Below, one piece after another: positions 8,346-19,979 of a DNA stretch of 25,509 bases. The position numbers were made by a program, and so were the translations under genes. The stretch is from Byssochlamys sp. IMV 00236 (taxonomy: Eukaryota; Ascomycota; Eurotiomycetes; Eurotiales; Thermoascaceae). Position 1 is the stretch's first letter, and each line of letters starts with the position of its first letter. Below the pieces are notes generated by a model. It saw only the letters and a program-made list of their open reading frames with translations. It did no database searches and was not told the origin of the DNA. The stretch spans positions 1 to 25,509 of the forward strand of contig MSJH02000183.1 of NCBI GenBank assembly GCA_001931875.2. The letters run 5' to 3'.

Positions 8346-8600
8346 CTATTTTCTGGTGCATATATTGCTGTCCTTTCTATTTATAGAACCATCGATGGCG
8401 GCTCCTTGAACTGTATCCAGCGCCTGTATAAGTAATTCTCTTGAAATTTGAGCTGAACTAGATACACCCACATAAATGGTCTTTTTGGCTTCTGAAGACA
8501 AATTATATACTTCTGAGGATGTATTATCGCCTTTAAAGATAAGTATAATTGATGACACCCGAGGTCGGAGTGAGCCCACGGCAATTGTGGAAGGTACGAC
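8346..8600 (-). CDS. Possible 3'-terminal exon of a small gene, weakly like proteasome assembly chaperone 4
   Basis: One minus-strand frame, open through this interval, reads LSVVPSTIAVGSLRPRVSSI, then KGDNTSSEV and AKKTIYVGVSSSAQISREL, and ends at 8346. Its order (conserved hydrophobic strand, Ser-Ser strand, helix, IYVGVS strand, helix) resembles the end of PSMG4/POC4-type proteasome assembly chaperones. The match is by eye and weak. A matching upstream exon could not be found: the open frame at 8381-8740 is in another phase, and the 52-bp GT-AG candidate between them joins in the wrong frame. It may be a pseudogene, or the resemblance may be chance. A TATA box or start could not be assigned. 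Confidence 0.25.
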   Translation of the reverse strand, partial: VVPSTIAVGSLRPRVSSIILIFKGDNTSSEVYNLSSEAKKTIYVGVSSSAQISRELLIQALDTVQGAAIDGSINRKDSNICTRK

Positions 8601-8740
8601 CGACAGTCTGTGATTATATCTTTTTGTTTATAAACTTGGCTGTAAAAACAAAATACAACCTGCATCAATTGACAATTATTTAAATAAATAGGAGCTTTTT
8701 GATGCCAAAAGAAAGAAATTAAAAGAGTAACATTTGTCAT

Positions 8741-9479
8741 ACAAAGAAGGATAACAGACAGTCTTGGTTCACTCTGGACATAAAAGAGAGAGAGAGAGAG
8801 AGTGCTTTTGATTTATGCTTGAATTAAAACCGATATTCTGATGTTAATATTAACATTTGTAACATCAAATCCCTAATGGCTCGATCAACTTTGTATCATT
8901 TTCTTGAAATTGAATGAATCCGTCTATGCTCTGTAGCTGACTACTAATAGAAGAAGAATATAAGGCATAGTACCACCATCCGGAGTCCGACAAATGAGAT
9001 CAACAAGGGATGATGTAAAAGAATTGAGGCGTGTCATATTATATTTCTTCTATTGAAAGCATGTCTTGTCCTATATCCTCATCATGTACACTTTATGTAT
9101 AGTTTAGACAGTTACTTGGATTTTAATTCCGTATTAAATGGTACTTAATTTTTTCCTATATTGGTGTAACAAAGTGTAAATATAACAACACAAGAAGAGA
9201 CAAGAGTGAAGGGGAAGAATAGTTTACATGACAGTAAGAAAAAGAAAGATAAAAGATAGAAGATAAAAGAACTATGCATAAAAATTTGTTCCTAAACTTG
9301 CATTGATCACATGAATCTTTTTTAAATTTGCCCTGATGCAAACACACCCCTTTTTTTTTCTTTTTCTTTTTTATATATATATACTTTGCTTATACCCAAA
9401 GCCAGACGGTATATCACGTAGACAACATTTTATGAGGTTTAACTTATATAGGCTTTGTTACTTGTAGCTCAATGTTAAT
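8741..9479. other. Intergenic, including the upstream region of the giant CH/GAR gene
   Basis: A GA repeat occurs at about 8785-8802. A minus-strand stretch around 8870-9005 reads WWYYALYSSSISSQLQSIDG and ends in a stop; it could be an exon end, but no partner exon was found. Before the giant gene there is a C/T-rich tract (about 9347-9371) followed by a TATATATATA segment (9372-9382). These are plausible core promoter elements about 100 bp ahead of the ATG. Confidence 0.4.
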
Positions 9480-12400
9480 ATGAGTACGGCATCTTCTAAT
9501 GCAACATCACCTTCTACCTCCAGTAAACCTACTACCAACTTGGGTACAAACATGGTGAGGTCAGCTTCCAACCTGTCCATCTTTCAAAACAACAATAGAA
9601 AGCCAGTAACACGTTCACGGCAGAACACACTCGGCGGACTTGACTTTGGAGACGAACATGTCCGCAATATTGGATCAGATTACCAAGAGATACAAATTCG
9701 TACCTTAACCAAATGGGTGAATGCACAGCTAAAGGAAGTAGGCGACCATATAGATAATATAAAGACTGATCTAAAGGACGGAAAGAGGCTACTTAAACTG
9801 TTATCGGTCGTATCAAAAGAACCAGCACCTAAACCTGAAAAGATGAATATGCGTATCCATCAATTAGCCAACGTGGCTCAAGCCCTCAGCTTCTTGGAGA
9901 AACAGGTCGGATCAGAAAATATGCCTGATATTGGAAACGAAGCGATTGTCAATGGTGACTTGAAAAAGACACTGGCTTTGATCTTTTTTATCATGATGAA
10001 ATATCAAATACAGCTTATTTTAAATGAACATGGCGAGGATTTCATACAGTCTTTATCTGTAAGTATCAAAGGAGCGCGCCAAGATAGGTCATTAACTCAT
10101 CCATCAGGAGCTGTCCAAAGTTGAAAATGGCAAAACGATGCAGTCGACCGATTTTATAGATGCAAGTTCCAACGCCAAACCCGCTGCAGGTTCGTTAGCG
10201 ACATCCCGTAAATTTGGAAGCCACAACTCGATCTCAGATAAGCTGCACAATTCGACGACTTCCACTTCACTCGACGCCAAGGTGGCATTACTTTACTGGG
10301 TACGCATTCAACTAGAAGATTACCTCACGGTCAACATTATACCCCCTATTCAAGATTTTTCAAGATCATGGCGAAACGGTGTTGCATTTTGTCTATTGAT
10401 CCACAGACACAATCCCGCTTATATCCCCGACCTTTTCAGCGTTCATCTAAGCATGAACCTTGCAGAGAAATCGACCTGGCTACAGCTGTTGAAGCTAGCA
10501 TTTAGCTTGGCCACTGACAAGCTGGGAATACAAGCTTATCTAGAACCGGAAGACTTAGTCGATGTTGAATATCCTCATGAGCCTAGTGTTATGATGTACG
10601 TGAGCGAGTATTACAAAATCATGTCAAAACATCAGCGCGAGGAATCAGACAGTGAAAAGAAAGAACGAGCTGCAAAACGAAAAGCGGCGATCATTATGGC
10701 ATCAGGCGGCATTGTTGAACCTCTTCCAGAAAATGAGAACAAGCCAGACAAATTACTGCCTCCGCTGATGGAAGCACCTGTGCCTGTGCCTGTACCTTCT
10801 GCACGGCGGAGAAGAAAGATGCAGCAGCGTCAGTCGAGTCTAGCAGAAGAGGATAAGGCAAGAATCAAGGCTGATTTGAACAATAAATTGTTGATGCAAT
10901 TGACGGGACATTTACCGAGAGGAGTGCATCCGACACTGGACGAGCTCTTGACGATTCACGACACTGTCCTTTCTTTCATTCGGTCTAATACCCTTACTAT
11001 TGATGAAATACCTGTTGAATTTCAAAGCTCAGCATCAGTGACTGAGTATGTAGAAGCAATTGAGATTATAGAAGAGCAGGCCATGGTCGAAGAATCTCAC
11101 CTAGAAACTGCACGAATGGCCAAAGATACACTCACGACTCCACCTGAAAAGGCGGACGATACCTTGATTCACCTGACTGATCTTCAGCGAACACAGGTTA
11201 CGAAGCTATATGATATGTTGCAGAATGAATGGAATCAGTTTATAGAGCTTTTGAAAACGACAAAGGAAGACCTTATACAGGTAGAGAATACCTTGATTGA
11301 TACTGAAGAGCGAGTCGAGCTGTACCTTAAGCACGTGGCTACCATGCAGGAAGCATTAGACAAATACATGGTCAATATCAAACAGATTTTGCCTCATAAA
11401 GACGCTATCGATGTGCTTCATCCTACAGAAAAGACAAATGAGATGATAGGTCAATATCAGCAACAGTTAGCCGCCATCTTGGATCGCTTTGCTCAGTTTA
11501 CTGATACTGCCTGGAAAGGATTTAACGATGAAACACAAGGGTTGCCCAGCTCAGTTATGCAGCTAGTGCAACATCGATATACAGAGACGCAGCAGAAGTA
11601 TAACGCACTAAAGAGGTGTTTCGAAAAGGAACAGAAAGAATGCGAGGATTTCAAAAAAGGGCTTACGATCGGAAGCAAGGTACAATCCATCGAATCTGAA
11701 CTTGAAGTCATTCAGTCTATTATGGAAGATAGCAGTGAAGACAAAAAGACAACCAATGACACCATTCAAGATTTAGAAAGCAAAGTAGCTAATGTAAAGA
11801 CAAGCCTTTATAGTCTAAAAGAAGAATTCAGCGACCTATTCTCACGCGACAATCGTTTTGCTGTACTTCTTTCTGAAATTCAAACCAAGTACGAAGTTGT
11901 CAACACATGGGTTGATCAAGTTCGAGTGTGGTTTGTAGAGGCAGAAAGAATCAGATCATGGATCGAAGATCGTATTCAACTAATTCGTCAAAAAGACACT
12001 GAAGACTCCAGCATAGACCCCTTGTCTCAAGACGTATTATCGCAGATAGCTCATATCAATATCGATGCTGTCATGACAGAGCATCAGAAGTTAAAGAAAG
12101 AGATCAACCGATTTAATGAAGATGACATGGCTCGCCTTCGTTCGTACGTCAAATCACTCACCATGTCAGATGACAATGATGATGATCATAACCTAACACC
12201 AGCAGATGCCACTACCATCGAAATCACATTGACAACTCTAAATACCTTGAACCGTCTGATGAGTTTACTACAGACAAGATCCAAATTTGTAGGACTACTT
12301 GGAAAGCGGTTGGAATGGGAAAGCCTTATCGAAAGGGCAGAACGATGGTGCAATGACAAAGACACAGAGATCTCCAGCTTTATTCAAACAAGCGCCTGTT

Positions 12401-15400
12401 GGTCCAAAAAGCAGGACGATGAGGAAGAGGCCAGCAATCTTCAGGTCAAGCAAAAGAATGAAGATATTATCCACACTCTAGTATCTCACGAAAACACTAT
12501 TGCTGATTTTGATAAAGGAGAATTTTCCAAAGTACTGGATGTCTATCAAGAAATGGAAGAGATAGAGCAAGATACATTGCCTTCTCATCTGGAAGGTCGC
12601 CAAGAAGTACTAGAAAACAAGTTTGAATCTGTCATGAAGAAGTGCTCTTTTGCTCGAAAGATAGTTGAGCAACATCTGGTTGTTAATGATGTTGTGTCTC
12701 AATTTAAAAAACTCAAAAGTGAAGGCGAAAAAATAAAGATGCTTATGACACACAGTAACTCGACTGTCACCTCTAGTGGTGCTGGCCAGAATGACCAGGA
12801 CAACGGGTTTGATGAACGTATTCGGCAGTTTAAAGAAAGTTCGTCTTACTGGGTAACGACCTTGTTGAAGCGTATACCTTATCCGGATTGTAATCAAGGT
12901 CATTTCAAAGAAGAAGAGGAGGTAGCCAAAGAAAATAACCGGTTCATACAGAACAAGATGGAAGATTATTCCATGTATCTGGCAGAAATCACAGAGGACC
13001 TCGAAATGCTCCTGACATCACATCGCGAAAACCTATCCTTACAGCAGCGCGCAAGCCTTGCCTATGACGACTTGTTAAGAATTACTTCTTGGATCGAGGA
13101 ACGACTCAAACTTCTTCTCAAGTTTGACTTTAGTATACTGGACAAAGAAGAAATCATTAACGTAGATCACGAGACAATAGATCGCTTGGAGAAAGAGCAC
13201 GACAGTATTACGTTTAAGCTAAAGCATCTGGAAGAACGAGACATAACGAGAACATTGGATGTTGTTCGTCGTCTTGAGATAGAGATTGAAGAAACAAACT
13301 CTACATCCATTGATCGTGCTGCTTTGATTGATGGAATTGAGGATCTGGAAGAAGCTCGTAATGAACTTACGGATGTCTTATCGTTACGAACACATCAGAT
13401 CCATGCTTTGAAGAAGAGATCTAGTTGGGAATCGCAATGGGATGAAGCCATTACCAATATGAGCGAGCTTGCTTATAAGCTGTGGGATTTTAATACCAAG
13501 TTTGCAGAATATGACATCGAAGGCTTACGAAAGCGAAGTAGCAGTAGCAGTGTTGAAAGCACCCAGAGCATAGTAGACGTGATGGCTGAATTAGAACAGC
13601 TAAAAGAGCAAGTGAATATCCTACAGGACAGATATAGCATAGTTGTTGACGAAACTGCATTCAATGAATTGCAGGAAGCATACACTCAATTGATTGATTA
13701 TATCAACATGGCCCAAGAAGAACATCATTTGGTCACAATACCAAAATGCTTGAATAATAAGCAGCTTGAAATTAACAAAGAGTATGAGGACCTGAAGAAG
13801 TTAACGCAGTATGTGTCAGACATAACAGAACAAAATCTAAAAGTCGAAAAGTGGACAAAATCATGCAGTGAGATACTTGTCCAAGGCGAAAACATTCTAG
13901 ACGAACTCCAACGATTTTTTCGTGAGTCCAATGTTGATAAAGAAACCCCCAATGCTGAGAGTAATCCTGACATGAACTTGATGAACGATCGTGTGAATGC
14001 CTTCAAGAACCAAATTCATGATTTGCTTGAATGCTTCCAGTCTGTCCAGTACTTTGAATGTGGTAACTGGTTTACATCATGTCAGAACCAGTCTGTATCC
14101 GAGTCGAACGAGTATAATGCCCAGATGAAAGTATTTATTGATAAAAAGATGCAGAGCTTGAAGAACTTGGAACAAGGAATAAATGATATCCTTCATGCTT
14201 ATCAATCCATTGACACCATTAAGGCAAAGCTGGAAGAATATCAAGAAGATGCCCACAAATTACAAGAATGGATCGATAAATCTATGGAAAGTCTAAGCAA
14301 AAGACGTATTGAGAGTGCATCAGTTAGCTTAACTGGTATCACCAAAGATACCGTATCCACGTGCAGAATAGACAACCAGAACCATTTAAAAGAGCTGAAT
14401 GACTTTGATGACAAGGAAGTACAGCACTTTCAAAAAAATATTGAAGATTTAATAGCGACTGCATCCAACAATTCTTCGCCGCTTATTACACAAGTTATCG
14501 ATGCATGCAAAGCACTGTCTGACAGCATCGTCAGAGGTATATCTACGCTACGTCAAAGTATTACAAGCGAAACGCTCGCCTTGGATGCTACCTCCTACAG
14601 ATTGATATGGGAAGAAGGTCTTGCGGTTGGACAGGCACAACTTGATAAAACGAATGCTCAGCTACAAGATTATGTGTCCAAAAAGAATAAATGTGTTGCG
14701 CGACAAGAGGATCTTACTGATGAATCTGTACAGTCTCTTTATGATGAACTACAAAAAGTGGAGGCTCAGTATAAGGTGACCAAAGAAGAATCACTCAATG
14801 CTGTCGAAAAGCAATACGAGGATGTCAAGTCAAGTTTTTTGAAGCTCCCTCTTGTGAACTCAGTACCTGGTCATATACATGAACGAATGGAAGCTTTTCA
14901 GCGTTCATTTGAAAAAATGGAAGAAGCAATATCTCACCGTCAAAAGGAGCTTCACTACATACAGCAACGAGCAAAACTAGAATCAGACATAAAGGCAGCC
15001 ATGTTGTCATTAGAGCAACAGATTAAGGCTGCTACGCTCTTTGTTGAAGTACACGCTAGATGGAATCCTAACGAAACAGAGAATATACGGGTCGATGACA
15101 CAGTTGATGTTGTAGCCGAATGGTTAAAGAAGAAAAATGAATTTCAGGAATATCGACAAACGACATTGGTCAACGTCAAACAGGCTTATAAGGACCTCCA
15201 GATCGTTTCAGCTGCTTCAAAGCCAGGATTTATGTCTGAACTACATGTTAAAAAAATGGAAGCCCTGAACCAATCTGAAAGTTATATGGATGCCGAAATA
15301 GGCTATGCACAAGACTTGATAACGCTGAGAAAGCAACTATCAGAGTTCTTGGATAAAGAGTCTCAGCTTGAACAGACTGCTGACATGATCAGAGAAGAAA

Positions 15401-18400
15401 TTCTTTCACAAGCGTCCATGGGATCTCCTGAAAATGAATTAGTGAACCGATTAGAAACATTCAAAGAACAGGTCAAGGCAGCCACGGATTTTGCAAAGTT
15501 CAAAATATTGATCCCTAAGCGACATAATGAAGAGGATGTTCCCATGACAGTAAAAGTCAAGGATAGAACAATGAACTCTGTAGTACAGGACGTCATCTCA
15601 ACAAAGATCAACCGACTTGACGAATTTGTAGAAAGTTTATCCTCACTCATCAAGTCACATGAAGTGTTTACACGTCTACAGTACATATTGAGAACCTTTA
15701 GAAAACAAATGGCAGCTTGTGAAAAATGGATCCAAACAAGAAAAGATATTCTAGAGAAGAACGTGCATATGCTCGATGATGAAAACTTGGCTCTGGATCT
15801 GAATTGCTTGAGAGATGCTGTCAGTGAAGCCGATAGTATTCAAACAGCAATGAAAGCCTATGACAATAATTTTACATTGTTGTGTAAATATCGTGAAAAG
15901 TACATATCTGTATTTGAAGAACAAGTGCTACTCAGTGAAGAGGAAAGAGAAGAGAGATTGACTGAATACGAAGAAGTTGGCAAAACATTTGAAAGAATCA
16001 GTCATATGTGGCAAGATCTATTGCTCGAGACAGCAGAAGTATCGAGTGCTCTTTCAAATGCACTACTTCCAGCAGAATTAAATGGCCGTATAGCGACCTT
16101 GATGGACTCACTTGAGGCACTCAAGCAAGAGATAGACGCAGTTGATCAAGCATCTGTTACTGATGAGCAGGTTAACCAATGGCAAAAGCGAATCGACCAT
16201 TTAGAAGCAAGAGAATATGACCGACTTCACTCTGAAGTTCACGAACACGAACGTTCGATCAATGTAGACATAATGGAGTCCCTCAAGGCTAAATTAGATA
16301 CAGCAGGGGATACAATTTTTGAAATTAGAGCTACGTTGGCAAGTCTTTACGACATCATCAATGCTATCCGACTTCAAAATACACATGCAGAAAATGCAAA
16401 GGCGTTTCAAGCATCGTCATCAAGAGCATGTGCACTCCTTGAATCCACCAAGAAACTTGGCTGTGTTGTAGAGAAAGCATCAGAGGCTGAGAGGGTTCAG
16501 CAGCTGAGAAGCTTGATAACTATTCAAAAGCAAGTGAAAGAAGCCATCTCAGAATGCTCGGGTCTCTACGACGATTCATGCTCATATTACACTGGATTGA
16601 AGATTCAAGATCTATTAACCCCTCAAGCCGAACTTATGCAAAAAGAGATTGAGGAATCGTTTCAGAAAATTCAAGCGGAAAGCGTTGAACTCTCTAGTTT
16701 AATTACAAGAACGTCAAAGTGGATAGAGGCATGCGATGGGCTTGACAAATTGAGAAAAGTGCTCAACAATATAAAGAACGAGGTTGAACGATTTATTGTC
16801 AATGGTATCCCTTCAACTACATCAAGCAATAAGATACGTCGTTTTGAAAAACAACTTTTACAAGTAGCCATGAATCAGGATGATCTTGAAAACAACGTGA
16901 ATAGCACTGAGGATATAGCCACAGACGAAGCGAACAAGGTGCCATTCTTCAAACAAAGTCAGGATATTCGCACCTTGAATAATTTTATTCAACTGGCATT
17001 GGATAAACGAAGAGCTGATAAGGAAAGAACAATGTTATTTGAAGCTTTTAACAACGAAATTGCTAAAGTATCAAAAGTCTGCGAAGATCAAATAACTTAT
17101 ATTCGTCAACAGTCCAGCACGAATCCTGAACATCACTTAAAGAAATCTGATGCCATAAAAAGTGTTGTGAATGCTTATACTGCTGCTTTGTCACATATTG
17201 AAGATAACTATCATGACTGCAAGAGCAAGTATGATGGTATTATATCGGACCAGGCTAGTAAGCTCATAAGGATATACCAGCAACCAGCCTCTGATATAGA
17301 GAATGCAAAGAAGAACCTTGAAAGACTATTAAAGGAACTTGATGCCTTGCTTCGAACCGAAAATGATTATATTACAACACTAAAGCTTTTAAAAAAACTG
17401 ATCAGTCTCGACAAAGAAATAACAAGATCCATCAACGACCTCAAGACGGGCGTTTCACGCTCTTATGGTGTCAACAAGGGTGTTTTACTAAAGACTACTA
17501 TCAGTAGCAACAGCAGAAGCAAAGAGATACCGGAACTTAGGAGCTTTATGCAGCGATATGAGTCCACAGAGGGTTCTGTTAAACTATTTTACAAGAGATG
17601 CGACGAGCTCAGAAAGACTCTCAACCGACGCGCAAGTACTGCGCGTATAAATGCGATCATTAAGGCTGTTGATAGGCGTAAAGAAGACATGGGCAGAAAA
17701 TGGAATGATATAAAAACATCTGCAGATGAGACCCGTACGAGATTAGATTTACTACATAAATATCAAACAGTGAATATCAAGCTAGCAGAATCACTCCGTT
17801 ATGTAGAAGATCTTAAAGAACGGGTTGAAGCTCTACAGTTGTCAGGAAAGAGTGTATCAGTAGAAGAGCAAGAACTAGAGGAACTTCAGGAGGAGATTGA
17901 CGGTACCCTAAAGAAGAGTGTTAATGATATCGATACACTTTTGAAATCTATCCGTCTTAATCAGCTAAGCTCATCAATCTCTGAGGCATCACTAAAAGCT
18001 CAAAGAGACAAACTAGTCGGCTCCATTGAAAATCTCCGTCAACTAGTCATAGAACGTCAGGAACAAGCGCATACGGAAGGAAGCATAACTAAATTCTTTG
18101 GCATAACAAACCAAATCGATACAGAAATCCTTCGACTATCCAAAGTTATTGAGGAGACATCAACGCAACATGCAAGTCTAATTGGATCCAAGTTTAACAA
18201 ATCAGATCTTCAAGCACTTCTGAAGACTCTTGTTACTGCATATAGATCAAGCGAACCAGTGGTTATCGAACTCTTGGATCAAGCCAAATCAGAGGCACGA
18301 AAACAGTTTCTGGATGATAATGATCGCGTGGCGAATGCAATCAAGAAAACAATGAAGGAATGGTCAAGCATCCAAGTTTCAGTGGCATCAAGAGAGAAAG

Positions 18401-19208
18401 AGTTACAGACTTGCATAAAAGAATTAGACCACGAATTCTTTACCAAGTTAGCAATGGCCAGAACATCTCCAAGAGAAAGACGAGCACGAGGTAGCAGCCA
18501 TTCAGGAGCTACTCTTGCACCACCTTCCCGGCCAGCCGGTAGCTTTAGATCATCCACTCTTTCTACTGAACTAAAAATGGCATCCACGAACAATGCTAAT
18601 ATCCGCCGATCACAAAGCCCTTCTATGTCAGGTGGCCGTAGAGGCTCAACATATGTTGCCGATCCTAAAAATGAGCTGGATGTTCAGCTTGGTCGCATTA
18701 TTAATGATAGTCCATACAAGATGAAAGTGAAGCGTGTACAAGGTGAAGTTGGTAAATACTGGTTTGGAGATGAACATCCAAGGTTAGTATACTGTCGAAT
18801 CTTACCTAGCAAGATGGTTATGGTTCGTGTTGGTGGTGGATGGGTTGAACTGTCGCGATATATGAAAGGTATACAGTATATCACAAGATTGTATGATAAT
18901 AACCTTGACTATTGTTAGATCATGGACACACAGAGAATACAACTAAACCAGACAGTCCAGAAACTCCAGCGTTAAAGACACAAAAGGAAACAATAAACAA
19001 TACCACTTTGGTGGAGCCTACAGAAATAAGCCCACAGGATAGCGGTACTTTGACAGATAAATCATCCAATTCATCAACTGGTTATTTGGAAGGAGAACGC
19101 TATATAAAGCTTAAGGAAGATGGAAATCAGATTTCATTCAAGTTAACAAGAGCTGAAGAAGATACGGTGCCAGCTTTTGGTAATAGCAAAAAGGAAGCTA
19201 TAAAATAG
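9480..19208 (+). CDS. Spectraplakin-like giant cytoskeletal linker (CH-CH, rod, GAS2-related domain), 3209 aa
   Basis: Exons are 9480-10058, 10108-18868 and 18919-19208, with two GT-AG introns (49 and 50 bp) in phase; total 9630 nt. CH1 spans about residues 69-178 (IQIRTLTKWVNAQL, DLKDGKRLLKLL). CH2 spans about 247-367 (LLYWVRIQL, DFSRSWRNGVAFCLLIHRH). Together they make a tandem actin-binding domain of the alpha-actinin/spectrin type. The next 2600 or so residues are almost all helical and charged, with recurrent Trp at helix starts (VNTWVDQVRVWF, RIRSWIEDR, ACEKWIQTRKDI, TSKWIEACDGL), as in degenerate spectrin repeats. A basic Ser-rich stretch (about 2970-3045) precedes a GAR domain at about 3050-3115: GEVGKYWFGD, then KMVMVRVGGGWVEL. 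GAR domains bind microtubules, so the protein should crosslink actin and microtubules. No EF-hand, plakin or SxIP motif was seen. Function is inferred from the domains. Confidence 0.92.
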
Positions 19209-19979
19209 TGTATATTCTTTCTTTCTTTTTAAATGTAATATATTGTACGCATGTTTATAATAAAAAGTATTTAATTACTTCTTGTCTTTTTAGTAAAAGT
19301 GACATAGTTGAGTAATCCTTGCGTAAGATGAAAGACACATGCTTTCCATGAAACATTAAAGTGTATAATATAGACAGCCATTAATTAAATCGTGTGTGAA
19401 AAAAAAGACACACATGGTAGATTATTGGCAGTAATACAAAACTGAAGTATGCTAGAATCTCTCATTTTTTTCATATCGTGTGTAGGTTAGCAAAAGGAAT
19501 CCGCATGTTTGTGTCGCGTCTCTTGTTTGAACGTTGGCCTAGTCAGTAATTATCTAAGCTTGGAAAGCATGGAAAGTGATGCCATTTGTGTTCAATAATT
19601 TAAACCCAGAGTAGAGTATATCATTGTCTTCTAACCTCCCACTTCATCATCATTATTATACGCTCCTCTTTGACGTACTCCTTAATATATTACTTGCTTT
19701 TGATTACAGTAACATTTAATAAATTGCGTTGTCAATGTGTCAATGTGTCTAAAAGCTTACAAAGTCTTTTACAAGTAATTCAAGACTGTCAGAAGATGAC
19801 ATTTTCACCAAACGATTTTAATGTGGAAACTGGTTGTAGTGCAGAATTCCAAAAAGAAAAGGGGATGATGAAATATGCCAGTGATTGTTGTACGACAAAC
19901 AAGGTATAGCTATAAAAGTAGCACTTTACTTTCAAGCTGTACTCTTTTCCCTTTTTATTCTTGCATTATTCACTATCCC
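19209..19979. other. Intergenic: 3' end of the giant gene and leader of the next gene
   Basis: An AATAAA at 19259-19264, about 50 bp after the stop, is the probable poly(A) signal of the giant gene. The rest is AT-rich. An open frame at 19670-19909 has a hydrophobic start and several Cys but lacks an ATG at its beginning and overlaps the next gene's leader in another frame. It is not supported as a gene. Confidence 0.5.

Noticed and set aside
9156..9347. 63-codon minus-strand open frame upstream of the giant gene
   Set aside because: Hydrophobic and Ser/Leu-rich, with no partner exon or family signal; probably chance reading of the A/G-rich spacer.
10059..10137. Frame break between the CH1 and CH2 frames as a mutation
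   Set aside because: It is fully explained by a 49-bp GT-AG intron (10059-10107) that joins the frames in phase.
12160..12220. Possible EF-hand in the giant protein (Asp-rich stretch)
   Set aside because: The DDNDDDH run lacks the loop Gly, the position-12 Glu spacing and flanking helices, so it is a charged linker rather than a calcium site.
19670..19909. 79-codon Cys-containing frame resembling a small secreted protein
   Set aside because: The hydrophobic start lacks an ATG, and the frame overlaps the leader of the 352-residue gene without a clear promoter or splice structure.
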